Below are positions 1 to 12,100 of a DNA stretch of 64,000 nt, piece after piece. The position numbers and the translations under genes were made by a program. How positions within the stretch are numbered: position 1 is the stretch's first letter; every line of letters starts with the position of its first letter. This DNA is from Nemertoderma westbladi. Taxonomy: Eukaryota > Xenacoelomorpha > Nemertodermatida > Nemertodermatidae. The DNA lies in contig JAUCBJ010006695.1 of the NCBI GenBank assembly GCA_032718475.1, positions 1-64,000 of the forward strand. Reading direction: 5' to 3'. A model generated the notes under the pieces. It was given only the letters and a program-made list of their open reading frames with translations. It did not search any database and was not told where the DNA came from.

Positions 1-900
1 TTTTGGCCGATGAGGATTTGTACTCCAGGATAATCAGTTTGGAATCGAGGTATTCCTAGATGTTGGATGTTTTCGTCCTCGTCCCAGTCATAAGGTTCTA
101 CTTGAGTAGTAGCGAAGTTCTTTATTGCCACCATTTTTACTGACCTTATACTTTGTTCCCCTAATCTATCCTGTGGGGTGGACAATGAGCCGATATAGTA
201 ATCTGCCGTTAGGGTAGATTTCCAAACCTGCATAATTCCGGACATATTTAACTTAGTTCGGAATTTGGGTTGTCCAGCAAAAATATCCTCGGCCAATTCC
301 TTGTCGATGAATGTTCCGGTGCTACCTGAGTCAAGGAGGGCGTTCACTATGTAACTTTTGTCGGGACCGTGAACTCTTACCTGGACTACCGGAAATTCTC
401 GTATTCCTATGTTGGATGTTGGAACTTTCCAAGATGGTTGCCTGTCCAAGGGGGTTGATGGAAACTCCGGGTCGTTGTCCTTTTCGTACGTAAGTGCTCG
501 ATACACCGCGGTGTTTATTAGATAACAGGATTCGTTGGCATCAGAGAATTCGTCTGTGTAGAATCCCTCCCACTCAGAACCTTGGTCTGTGTCGTTCACA
601 TCACTGAATTGGACGTGCAGTTCGGGCTCACTTACCTGACTCTGGTGATTTCGGTCAAGTTCACTATGTAGCAAGTTGTGATGTTTCGCACCGCACTTTG
701 CACACCTAATATCTGAGTAACAGGTCTGTCGTTGGTGTCCTGGTCTGAGGCAATTATAACATAACCGCTTATTCCACACGACTTCTCTCCTGTCTGCTAG
801 GGATTTCTTTAAGAATTCAGCACACGCACTCAAGCGGTGGAGCCCGTCACACAGTGTACAGTTTAACTTGATGTTGCTTACTTTATTTTGGGTGATGTTC
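1..900 (-). mobile_element. BEL/Pao-type retrotransposon fragment: gag zinc knuckles and aspartic protease (partial)
   Basis: On the minus strand one frame is open without a stop from about 1037 down to base 1 and runs off the window. It encodes clustered Cys/His residues (C-x2-C near 850-860, CYNCLRPGH at 735-760, CAKCGAKHH at 680-705), the paired knuckle arrangement typical of BEL/Pao Gag-Pol. Downstream comes ALLDSGSTGTFID (about 305-341), with the DSG active site of a retropepsin. The knuckle nucleocapsid packages RNA and the protease matures the polyprotein. Reverse transcriptase and integrase would lie to the left of the window. The DUF1759-like gag part at 2163-2831 is probably the same insertion, separated by about 1.26 kb. 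It sits in the CFAP69 intron upstream of the first visible exon, antisense to that gene. The BEL/Pao assignment is by motif recognition. Confidence 0.85.
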
Positions 901-2162
901 ACTTGCGTCCTTCTGGGCTCCTCTCTGATGACTCCGAGGCGCACCCATGAGGCGGACGCTGTCCCACCACCCTCGGGGCCAGTCCGACTGATGTTTTTAT
1001 CAGACTGGGCCGGAGGGTAGCCCGATGCTTCCCGGGTTCACTTTTCAATCCCCCGATCACACCGGCACAGCTCGTCGGTGTAGCCAGATGGTCGGCTACT
1101 GTCAACTTACTGTGGCCTGACTGTACATTGAGCCAACTCAGAGAGTCAACCGGCAGGTGGACCAGTCGATAGCGATCGAGCATCAAGGTCGCCCTTGAGC
1201 CAAACCGACGGTCTTGTCCCAAGTGGGCTTGCGCTACCCAACATGGAATATTGACCGTTTTCACCCGCCTCGCCGGCAGTATTGAGGGGAAGTCGGTTCC
1301 ACAAACAATACTGACTAGCTCGAAAGCTAGGAACAAGTAACCACTTACCCGTCCTGTACACGTGTACTCAACAGATATTCACGAAATCAAGTACACTACG
1401 GTAAACACAAAATCTGACGCATACCACGCACACACAGAGGACATAATCGGGGAAGACAAAATCGGTGACAAAATCAGAGGGGACAAAATTGTATCGACTA
1501 ATAAAGTCGAGAGTACTTTATTTTACCGACAGGGTAAAATAACTTTGTGTGCACAAAGTATGCTGGGGCGCAGTAAAATATGGTCCTACTAATAACCGGC
1601 GGCGACTGAACCAACCGGCAAGGTTTCCCACACTCACTCGCAGTGGCCATACACACACTCACGTATACCACGTACACACACAAACCACAGATTCCAGAGT
1701 ATCATTCACTCGGACCACACTACAACACCAACCCCTCCTTGCAGCCGATATTCCGGGTGCCACCTCCATTCCAATAGTAGTACCAACAGAATCATCAGGA
1801 ACCTGTCCATTCCGATGCAACACCTCCATTCCAATAGTGCTACCCTGGGAAAAGACACGTTTTGGCAACCGATTGGAGACAGTAAAGAGTCTGGTCAACT
1901 CATACATACCACACATAGACCTACCACATAGACCACATAAACCACAGATCACGCCATGCCACCACCCCTACTGTGTACAGGACTGGCAGTACGGCAACAG
2001 GCCGACTAGACGGTACCACGGCACCATGTTGATTCATGGTTCGCTAGACACGAGGGCCTTCAGTAACTCCCTTGCACTATAGACTAAGATTTAACGTGCC
2101 CCCAGACCCTCACGAGTCCGCCGCCGCCTGTTGTGCAGCACCCCTATAGAGACCTCACCTCC
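900..2162. other. unassigned segment between two BEL/Pao parts
   Basis: This 1.26 kb lies between the gag-like ORF and the zinc-knuckle/protease frame. Neither strand gives a coding frame I recognise; the open frames are short and low in complexity. A hairpin-like inverted repeat (ggccagtccgactgat / atcagactgggcc) lies near 978-1011. It could be an insertion into the retroelement or an intron-like spacer. I cannot decide. Confidence 0.4.
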
Positions 2163-2831
2163 TTAGGCATGCACTTTAGTCTTTTCTTCGGGCTTTCTTA
2201 CCTGAATTCTTTTGGGAGATTGAGGAGGGGTTTTGTTAAACTTATCTCTCCTATCATTGGTTCGAGGTTGGTATTTACTTACGTCTCTCGGGCTTTTGTT
2301 AACATAATAAGAGTGGTCTGTGTCCTTTCCGCTGTCTTCTTCTTGAGAAACTTGGCTCTCGCCTTCGTCAGTATAACATACTGGGGTTACTCTCCTTCTA
2401 GTTACTGGTTTCTCACTTACCTTGGTTTCCGATGTTTTTTCTCGAGATTGCTTGATTAGCTGTAGTTTAACCTCGCAGTCTAGGAATGACATGAGATCCG
2501 ACATGAGAGGACTCCTTTGTTGTTGTTCCATCATATGCAACACCCTCTTGTCCCAACGTGTACATACTCCACCCTTTGGCAAAGTAGAGACTATGGCTCC
2601 GATAACCATGGAGCTCTGATATTCATGGGACTTACCTAACCAATCCAATTGTCGGCAGATTTCTTGAATCTCATCGGAAAACTCTATAATCTCGTTACTA
2701 AGGAACTTTCGAGGAGCTACCAGTTTTGCATACAAATACTTAGCGATATTATCTTTATTACCATACCTGGTGTTTAATGTGTCCCAGACTTGTCTTAATC
2801 CATTTGGATGTCCAATAAACTTCAACGCCAT
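2163..2831 (-). pseudogene. BEL/Pao gag-like (DUF1759-type) fragment
   Basis: This is an open frame of 222 codons. It contains VWDTLNTRYGNKDNIA followed by helical sequence and LPKGGVCTRWDKRV, the pattern of the DUF1759/gag region of BEL/Pao elements (a RYGNP-like motif, then an SxLP-xxxxxRW-like motif). The C-terminal 90 residues are polar, basic and probably disordered. The frame starts abruptly in the middle of the domain at an ATG (2831), so the 5' end of gag and the LTR are missing or frameshifted. The zinc-knuckle/protease frame at 1-900 has the same orientation. It is a decayed copy and its breaks are described only. Confidence 0.75.
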
Positions 2832-2962
2832 TAATACTTAAATAATATGATGTTACCAAAATATCTGAGGTATCACAGTAAAAGGCCGAAATGAGCTATT
2901 TTCGGGCTAAAAAGCCCCACAGATACTTTATTTGATACATTTTTATATTTTATTTATTTCAG

Positions 2963-3162
2963 GATATTCTCACTACCACAGACAACTCCGGAATGACATC
3001 CTTGTTTTGACAACCCTCATAGCAACCAATCACAGTTCAGCACCATTCCTAGAGACCTCCTTTTTACGCGAGTTGGTTCTGTTTTCCACCTTCCAAGAAG
3101 TTAAATCTCACAACGCATTGGTGAAACATCTCATCTTAGGGCAGAATCACGAGGACTTTGAG
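2963..3162 (+). CDS. CFAP69: CFAP69 exon A
   Basis: The acceptor is ttatttatttcag before 2963 and the donor is GAG|gtaaag at 3163. The exon enters in phase 1 (two bases complete a split codon), carries 66 codons and leaves in phase 0. It encodes LFSTFQEVKSHNALVKHL, equivalent to the vertebrate block FATFPEIKSHN. An open reading continues a little into the intron but is not supported. Confidence 0.92.
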
Positions 3163-6100
3163 GTAAAGGTTTACTCTCACTATTATTTTCCTTTCTTTAC
3201 GCCCCCAGACGAAGCCCGGTATCCATTACTGTTGAGTGGACTGAGGAGACTTGTTCCTTAGAGTCAACAACTTATCGAAAACGGACTGCTTTCGGGCTCG
3301 AACTCACGACCTTCGGGTTGGAAGTCCAGCGCAGTAACCGCTAGCAATCTTAACCAATTCGCCATGTTACTATTATTATAAGAATATAATTGCAACTTCA
3401 GTTGTTATTATTGCTTCGTTAGGTCCTTAGGTCAGTGCATAAAAGCCATGCATTAACTTTTTGGATATTACCAATTTAAATTGGCTTTTTTTATTAAATA
3501 CATTGCACTTAACATATAAAGTAAATTATAAATATTATTTTTTAGTTGAAAAAATTGCTAATGAATATATTGGTGGTTTTATCTGGCCAACAAGAGTATC
3601 TTGCAACGTTGTCGGATGGGAAGCTTGTACTGGCATTGGTTACCTTGGTTGAACCGCTAGATGGCGTACGAGTGCCACAACAGTGGTCGCCAGCTCAAAC
3701 AGAGGAGTTGCAGGTTACTAATTAATTAATAAATTGGTAATTAGTCAGCGTTATTAGTTTGGTAGAATCCTTAGGGTTAAATTAATTGTATTAATTTCAG
3801 TTGCTGTATTATAATAAAATATGTTAAATATGTTATTCTTCCAGTTACAAGCATTGGCTTCTTTGTGTACGGTCGCCCCATTGTGTCTTTCTGACTACTT
3901 CTCTTACCAAGTTTCAACAAGAGTCTTACTATTCCTTGAATGGTGTCTGGGTTCGGCTGTATACAAAGGGGAGGGGAACAGTTTCCATGGCTACGGTGGA
4001 CGTGGAACAAAACGTGCCCAACTTAGGTTAGTTATTAATTATTATCATGTATAGATTATATTGTATTATATAGTAAATGTGAGTCTTCTATATAATTATT
4101 TCTCAGATGTAATTTCATCGGCCTCTATTAAACTGCGTAATAAACGCAATGCCTTCGTTGTCTCAGATATTCCACACAAAATATAAGCTGCGCAAAAGGA
4201 GTTGTTTCTACGATTAACCCGGTCATATTTTGTGTTTAATCGGTTACGATGTTACACCATTTCATCACCAAACGGGAACAAGTGAAAACGTACCCTGGTT
4301 AAAACGTACCCGAACGAAAACGTACTCGAATACTGGGTACGTTTTAACAATGATGCATTAGGTACGTTTTGGTAGTACAAAAATAAATGGCAAAAATAAA
4401 CAGTAACCTGCGCTATTGACTCGTTTATTGTTTTGGTTATATTAATTCGTCACTGTAACCTACTCCTTTCCCTTTAAATCTCCGGAACTAACGATATTGA
4501 TTGGTTGTGGGAAGTTTTGTTAGGATGACTATAATGTCTTGCCTAAGTTAAAACGTACCCGAAATATGGCTACGTTATTGATCGGGTACGTTTTGACCTG
4601 TAACCTCACCAAACACCTGGTCATACACATACAGACTCATCCGTCTTACAGCGTAATAGTTGATAGTAACAATGTGTTGGCAAGCTGTGTTTTTCGAGAT
4701 GTTTGTTATTATACATTTATAGAAAGGGATCTAGGGGTTGCCAGATTGCCAACACATAGTTACTATCAATAATATAAATCAGGGGCTAATAAAATGGCAG
4801 CTGGCTTTGAAATTAATACTCCATATCTCAAGAACCTGTGGCCTAGTGGTTGTAGTCTCGGCTTCCACCTCGAGGTCTCAGGTTCGAATCCGACACCACG
4901 CTGATGAGACCCAGTAAGGTCGAAACGCGTACGTGATTTGGAGAGAATACACATTGTTACTATCAATAATACTAGAAACGCAACACAAGCGTTGCGGTAA
5001 GGAGCCATTTTCACCGAGTTATGAAGACCCTGAAATTGGTAAGGTTTTTTTTGTATATGTTCAGTTTGTTTACCGTCGATTGGATCAACATTTCGGAGAG
5101 CTGGAGTATAATTATAACCCGACATCGTGGCACATTTATTAGTATGTATGTGTGTGGATGTGGATATGTTTGTGATTCCACTATAGCACTTCAGGACTCC
5201 AGCCTATTCGAACGTCTCGCAGTAAATAAATAAACGTACGTGTAGCGTCGCGCAGCACGAGCGTCTGCTTACTCGAGAACGGTTAACCCGAGTACTTGAC
5301 TCGGGCAGCACGAATGCCCCACGAAAATTTTCAAAATATTGGAACTTTTCCTCTAATAGGTTCATCCAAATTAGGTTAAAATTGAGTAAAGGCTTCAAAA
5401 CGATTGAATTTTATATTACAGACAGACGGACAGACAAACAGACGGACATGATATTAGGCCCTAATACTAAGTGAAATTGTGCACTAGTAGCTTCGCTCAC
5501 TAATCGTGGCTCGTTCCACAATATATTAATTTAATACAATGTACGATGTTTCCCATAGTTCCATCTAACTTTTGTTATTGGGTTATTTAATACGCATGAC
5601 CATTCAGTTTGACAAAACATTAACTTTTGTTACATTATGTCAACTTAACAGCGTTCTGGTGAATTACTCGTAACGCTGCAAAGTACAGTGAAGTTTAGAA
5701 TACACATGTCAGTTGAGTTGAATGACTTGTTAAGACCATCAATAGCCCCATAACACGAAAATTGCCATAGACTCAATGATAGAAATACCAGCTGGTGCGG
5801 ATATCAATAATAAAAATCAGGGGCTAATAAAATGGCAGCTGGCTTTGAAATTAATACTCCATATCTCAACCTAGTGGTTGTAGTCTCGGCTTCCACCTCG
5901 AGGTCTCAGGTTCGAATCCGACACCACGCTGAAGAGACCCAGTAAGGTCGAAACGCGTACGTAGTTTGGAGAGATATGAGATATTAATTTCAATAAAAAT
6001 TGCGCGATTCCTAAAATTGTACACTACCCGGTTAATGGGATTAGTCCTACAATTGCGCCAATAAAAGATAAGTTATTTTCGGTAAAATAAACTTATCATC

Positions 6101-9100
6101 CGAGGTTAAGACCCCTAGATCCCTTTCTATAAGCGTAATAGTTCAATCACACGCCCTTAAACGCTGCGGATAGATGTCCAGATTTGATTCGCTCTAATAA
6201 ATTATTGTTGTTTTATTTCCTTTTCCCAGATTAGGAGTTCGATTTCTACGCAGCATTACTAGTTCAATGGACGATCTAGTCATTCAAGACCTAGTAGATC
6301 AAGGTTGCTTGGCAACATTAATCGGCGTTCTCAAACAATTCACGACAGGAATTGACTGTGAGTCAACAACAGCACCATAGTTGGTTATCACATAACATCA
6401 CTTTCTCTTGCGTTATGTTTAGCAACTGCAACAGTGGGTGTGTGTGGAGGGTTTAGGGGTGAATGGAGTGTGGGCGGGTGCGTGTGGAAGGTTTGGGGGT
6501 GAATGGGGGGTAGGTGGGTGAGTGTGGAGGGTATGGGGTGAATGGAGTGTAGGTGGGTGAGTGCGGAGGGTATGGGGTGAATACTACTACTATAATCGGC
6601 ATGCTGCATTGCAGCTGCATTTTTAAGAATGCTGTGCCGGCTTGTCAACAAAATTGCACCGCCACAACTCCCTATCACCCATGACATTTGCTAGATCATC
6701 CGCATCTTTAAGGCCAGTGTCCTTTAAGATGCGTCCAAGAAAGTCATGGGCTGTCCACCATGCTTATTCACTCCATGAGGCTGCCAAAGTACAAGATTAT
6801 GCACTGGCTGGTCCTCACGGCGAAAGCAATGTCCTGCAAAGCGGAGGCGATTTTGTTCTAGTGTCAAGCTTGGGGGAACCAATGAGACACCTCCAATGTT
6901 ATATAGTGTCTGGTTGGAGATGTGTGCATTGTACTTGACACAATGAACCCGGCGTAGCATTCTTGTGAATGTGCCATCCAGAGATTTGGTGTCCTCAGCA
7001 GTTAGAGCCCAGCATGGACTCCCGTAGAGGAGTACTGGAACTACTGCTGCTCTAAATAATCGGACCTTAAGTTTCCGATTAATTCTCGGTGACTTCCAAA
7101 TCCTGGAAAGCCTATTCAAGGCTGCCCATGCCTTTCCCTTACGTATTCGAAGGTCCTCACCTGACTTCCGGATCCATGATCCCAGGTAACAGAAGTCGTC
7201 CACATGCTCAAGCATACCATCCTTTGAGCTTATGCTCATCCGATCAGAGACTTGCTGAGGACTTTCAAAGTTAACTGTCAGAATTTTGGTCTTTCTGGAG
7301 TTAATAAAAAGACCAACACTAGAAGCAGCATGTTCTAATGAGCTGAGGAGCCGTTGGGCTCCCTCTAATGATTCTGATAGTACTCCTAAGTCATCAGCAA
7401 AGTCTAGATCAGTTAGGTACTTGGCAGGATTTCCTCGACTTCTGGAGCCAGTAGGTGGAGTTATCATCACCCCATCATCATTATAATGATCTAAGGACAT
7501 GCGTAGAACATAGTCAACCACAATAATGAACAAGAATGGTGCAAGTGTGTCTCCTTGGAGGACGCCCCATAACACTTCAAATGGTTCTGTGTCACCGTCA
7601 ACAGTAGACACAAATGTTGTCGAACCATCGTATACTGATCTGATTGCTGCAATAATTTCATCAGGAATCCCATATAATGAAAGTATGCTGAACATACGTG
7701 AGCGAGAGACTGAATCAAAGGCCTTGAAGAAGTCAACAAAGATAACAGCCAGATGCCTGTCTTTCTTTTTTGATAACTCTTCAATTATCCTTCTAAGTGC
7801 CAAAATGGGCTCCATGGTCCCACGACCTTTACGGAACCCATTCTGATTTCCACGGAGCAGTCTCTCAATGGGATCCCTGATGCGATTTAATAGAATCCTA
7901 TTGTATAGCTTTGCAGCAATCGAGATCAATGAGATTCCCCGAAAAGAACCATAGAGTGTTAGGTTGCCCTTCTTGGGAACTGGCACCAACTTATTTGTTT
8001 TCATTTCTTGTGGGACTCTTGTTGTTCGGTACATGTCTACTATGATGGGATAGATGAGCTTTAGACACTCAGGTATTTTAAAGACCTCAGGGGGAACACC
8101 ATCTACTCCACTGGCACGATTGGTCTTAATGCTCTTTGCAGCAGCCTTCACTTCTGCAAAGGAGATATCGCCAATGGGAATATCTGGGAGTACAGACTCA
8201 GACACTTTTACTTCTATAAAGTTATCAGGCAATACCCTGTCATTATTGAGGAGCTTTTCAAAGTGGGCTTTCCAACCATTGAGGCGATCGGCTGGTGATT
8301 CAGCCTTAACCTTGGTGGTTGGTTGGCTTTTGCGCCCAGTAAGCAGATTGATCGATTTCCATGCCTGGGATGATTGCCTGCTGTCGTCAGCATCATTGAT
8401 GGCATCAACCTGTTGGTTGATTAGCTCCTGTAGATTAGCAGAGTACTGCCTGTTCAGGGACCTAGATGCAGCCTTAACTGCATTCTTGGCCGCTGTAGTC
8501 TGTTTGAGTCGGGACTCTTTCTGCGCCTTATGAAGGTCATTTCGGCACTTCTGAATTTTGTTGTCAGTCCAGGGGGCCCTTTTCCTGTTTCGAGGGTATA
8601 CAGGAACTGTTTCTGCAGCTGCTAACTTAACTGCTTCTGTAAAGGCAGTATAGCCCTCACAGTGATCTGCCGCCTCAGAGGCAAGAGCCTCATACCTGTT
8701 GCTCAGCTGTAGTGTGAAGCTGGATCTCACACTTGGCTGTTGCAACAGAGAGGACCAGTCATGCCGCGGCATGGCAGATTTCGTTGCTCTGCTAGCACGC
8801 AGACTAAGTCTTACCTTGGCCACAATAAGGCGGTGATCACTGGAGAAGGGTCGAAGTGTAAATGCATTACAGTCTTGTATAGAGCTCCTGTATTTCCTAC
8901 GAAACAGAATATGGTCTATCTGGGACTTGTGACCACTGGGTCCACTATGAGTCCATAGCTTTCCAGTTCGCTTCTTGAACTGGGTTCCAGCCGAAAACAA
9001 TCCATTTCCAGAGATAAAATCCTGAAGATGGACAGAATTTCGGTTAACACTATTGCTATAGACCCAGGGCGATGTAGGTGATTGATGCAGACTTGCATTA

Positions 9101-12100
9101 AAGTCTCCCAGGAATGTTAAGAATGCATGCTGATCCACTCCATCAGTAGCTGCTTGTAGATTGTGGTAGAAATTTTCCACCTCCTCTACAGGGGCAACAC
9201 TAGTTGGAGAGTAGCACACAATCAGAACCACCTTAGGAAACTTCTTAGCCAGTCTTCCAGAACATGAGAAGTGGCAACGGATGATGCGGTTAGAGATTTG
9301 GTCTATTTTGTCCAATGCTGCATGTGCAGTTGGATTCATCAATAGACCAATTCCACCATTGCCACTATCATCTGCTGACGCGAGGGCGAGTCGCCAACCG
9401 CCCCCCATGTCCTTAATCAGAACCTCATCAGTCTGTCCAGTCTGCATTCGGTGCTCTTGAACACCCACTGCGCTAAGAGAAAGCTTATCTGCCAAGGCAG
9501 TCAGCTCACCTTGTCGCATTGGGGACCCGAGTGTTAGGGTGTTTACTGAGGCTAGTCTTGTGACTTGCCTCAGATTCACCAATGGCTTTGTTGGTCGGGG
9601 TGGAACATGAGTGTAGCCTCCAACTCCAGAATCCCTCTCCCCATCACAATCTGGCCTTCCTGGTGACCCAGGGTTTGGGCCAGAAAGGTCATCAGAAAAG
9701 GGACTCAAAGAATTGTTGGCTGCTCTCTCTCCAGTAGGGGGTGAGACAGGCAGCCGGTCAGGAGTTAACTGACGCCTGTGAGGCCGATTGTGTCCGGTAA
9801 TTCCACTGGCCTCTAGTGGCCGGACCTCCGCATTGTTAATGTAATCCATAGTGGGGGTTGGGGGTGCTTTTTTGCCGAGTCAGCTCTCGGGGCAAAAAAA
9901 TGGGGTGAATGGGGGTAGGTGGGTGAGTGTGGGTGGGTGTGTGTGGAAGGTTTGGGGGTGAATGGGGTGTGTGTGGAGGGTTTGGGGTGAATGGCGTGTG
10001 GGCGGGTATGTGTGGAGGGTTTGGGGGTGAATGGAGTGTAGGTGGGTGAGTGTGGAGGGTATGGGGTGAATGGGGGGTAGGTGGGTGAGTGTGGGTGGGT
10101 GTGTGTGGAAGGTTTGGGGGTGAATGGGGTGTGTGTGGAGGGTTTGGGGTGAATGGCGTGTGGGCGGGTATGTGTGGAGGATTTGGGGTGAATGGGGTGT
10201 GGGTGGGTGAGTGTGGAGGGTATGGGGTGAATGGGGGAAAGGTGGGTGAGTGTGGGTGGGTGAGTGTGGAGGATATGCGGTAAATGGGTGGTAGGTGGGT
10301 GAGTGTGGGTGGGTGAGTGTGGAGGGTTTAGGGTGAATGGGGTGTGGGTGTGTGAGTGTGCAGGATTTAGGGGTGAATGGGGGGTTGGTGGGTGAGTGTG
10401 GAGGGTATGGGGGGTAGGTGGGTGAGTGTGGAGGCGTTTGGGGGTGAATGGGGTGTGGACGGGTATGTGTGGAGGGTTTGGGGGTAGATGGGGGGTAGGT
10501 GGGTGAGTGTGGGTGGGTGAGTGTGCAGGATTTAGGGGTTAATGGGGTGTGGGTAGGTGGGTGTGAGAGTTTGGGGTGAATGGGGGGTAGGTGGGTGAGT
10601 GTGGGTGGGTGAGTGTGGAGAGAGTTTGGGGCGAATGGGGGGTTGGTGGGTGTGTGCGGAGGGTTTGGGGGTTAATGGGGTGTGGGTGGAGGGTTTGGGG
10701 GTGAATGGGGTGTGGGTGGGTGCGTGTGGAGGGTTTGGGGGTGAATGGGTGTGGGTGGGTGGGTTGGAGGGTTTGGGGTGAATGGGGGGTGGACGGGTGT
10801 GTGTGGAGGGTTTGGGGGTGAACGGGGTGTGGGCGGGTGGTTTGGGGTGAATGTGGTGTGGGTGGGTGAATGGGGTGTGGGTGGGTGCGTGTGGAGGGTT
10901 TGGGGTGAATGGGGGGGTGGGCGGGTGTGTGTGGAGGGTTTGGGGGTGAATGGGGTGTGTGTGGAGGGTTTGGGGGTGAATGGGGTGTGGGTGGGTGCGT
11001 GTGGAGGGTTTGGGGTGAATGGGGGGTGGACGGGTGTGTGTGGAGGGTTTGGGGGTGAATGGAGTGTGGGTGGGTGCGTGTGGAGGGTTTGGGGTGAATT
11101 GGTGTGGGGGGTGGGTTGGAGGGTTTGGGGTGAATGGGGGGTGGACGGGTGTGTGTGGAGGGTTTGGGGGTGAACGGGGTGTGGGCGGGTGGTTTGGGGT
11201 GAATGTGGTGTGGGTGGGTGAATGGGGTGTGGGTGGGTGCGTGTGGAGGGTTTGCGGTGAATGGGGGGGGGGGGGGGTGGGCGGGTGTGTGTGGAGGGTT
11301 TGGGGGTGAATGGGGTGTGTGTGGGTGAATGGAGTGTGGGTGGGTGAGTGTGGAGGGTTTGGGGTGAACTGGTGTGGGGGGTGGGTTGGAGGGTTTGGGG
11401 TGAATGGGAGGTGGACGGGTGTGTGTGGAGGGTTTGGGGGTGAACGGGGTGTGGGCGGGTGGTTTGGGGTGAATGTGGTGTGGGTGGGTGAATGGGGTGT
11501 GGGTGGGTGCGTGTGGAGGGTTTGGGGTGAATGCGGGGGGGGGTGGGCGGGTGTGTGTGGAGGGTTTGGGGGTGAATGGGGTGTGGGCGGGTGGCTTGGG
11601 GTGAATGGGGTGTGGATGGGTGCGTGTGGCGGGTTTGGGGTGAATGGGGGGTGGGCGGGTGTGTGTGGAGGGTTTGGGGGTGAATGGGGTGTGGGCGGGT
11701 GGTTTGGGGTGAATAGGGTGTGGGTGGGTGAATGGGGTGTGGGTGGGTGCGTGTGGAGGGTTTGGGGTAAATAGGGGGTGGGCGGGTGTGTGTGGAGGGT
11801 TTGGGGTGAATGGGGTGTGGGCGGGTGGTTTAGGGTGAATGGGGTGTGGGTGGGTGAATGGGGTGTGGGTGGGTGAATGGGGTGTGGGTGGGTGCGTGTG
11901 GAAGGTTTGGGGTGAATGGGTGTGGGCGGGTGGATTGGAGGGTTTGGGGTGAATGGGGGTGGGCGGGTGGTTTGTGGTGAATGGGGTGTGTGTGGGTGAA
12001 CGGGGTGTGTGTGGAGGGTATTGGGGTGAATGGGGGTGGGCGGGTGGTTTGTGGTGAATGGGGTGTGTGTGGGTGAACGGGGTGTGTGTGGAGGGTATTG

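Noticed and set aside
899-1336. 145-codon minus-strand frame between the BEL/Pao parts
   Set aside because: It has no family resemblance, overlaps another frame of similar quality, and carries no start or splice evidence.
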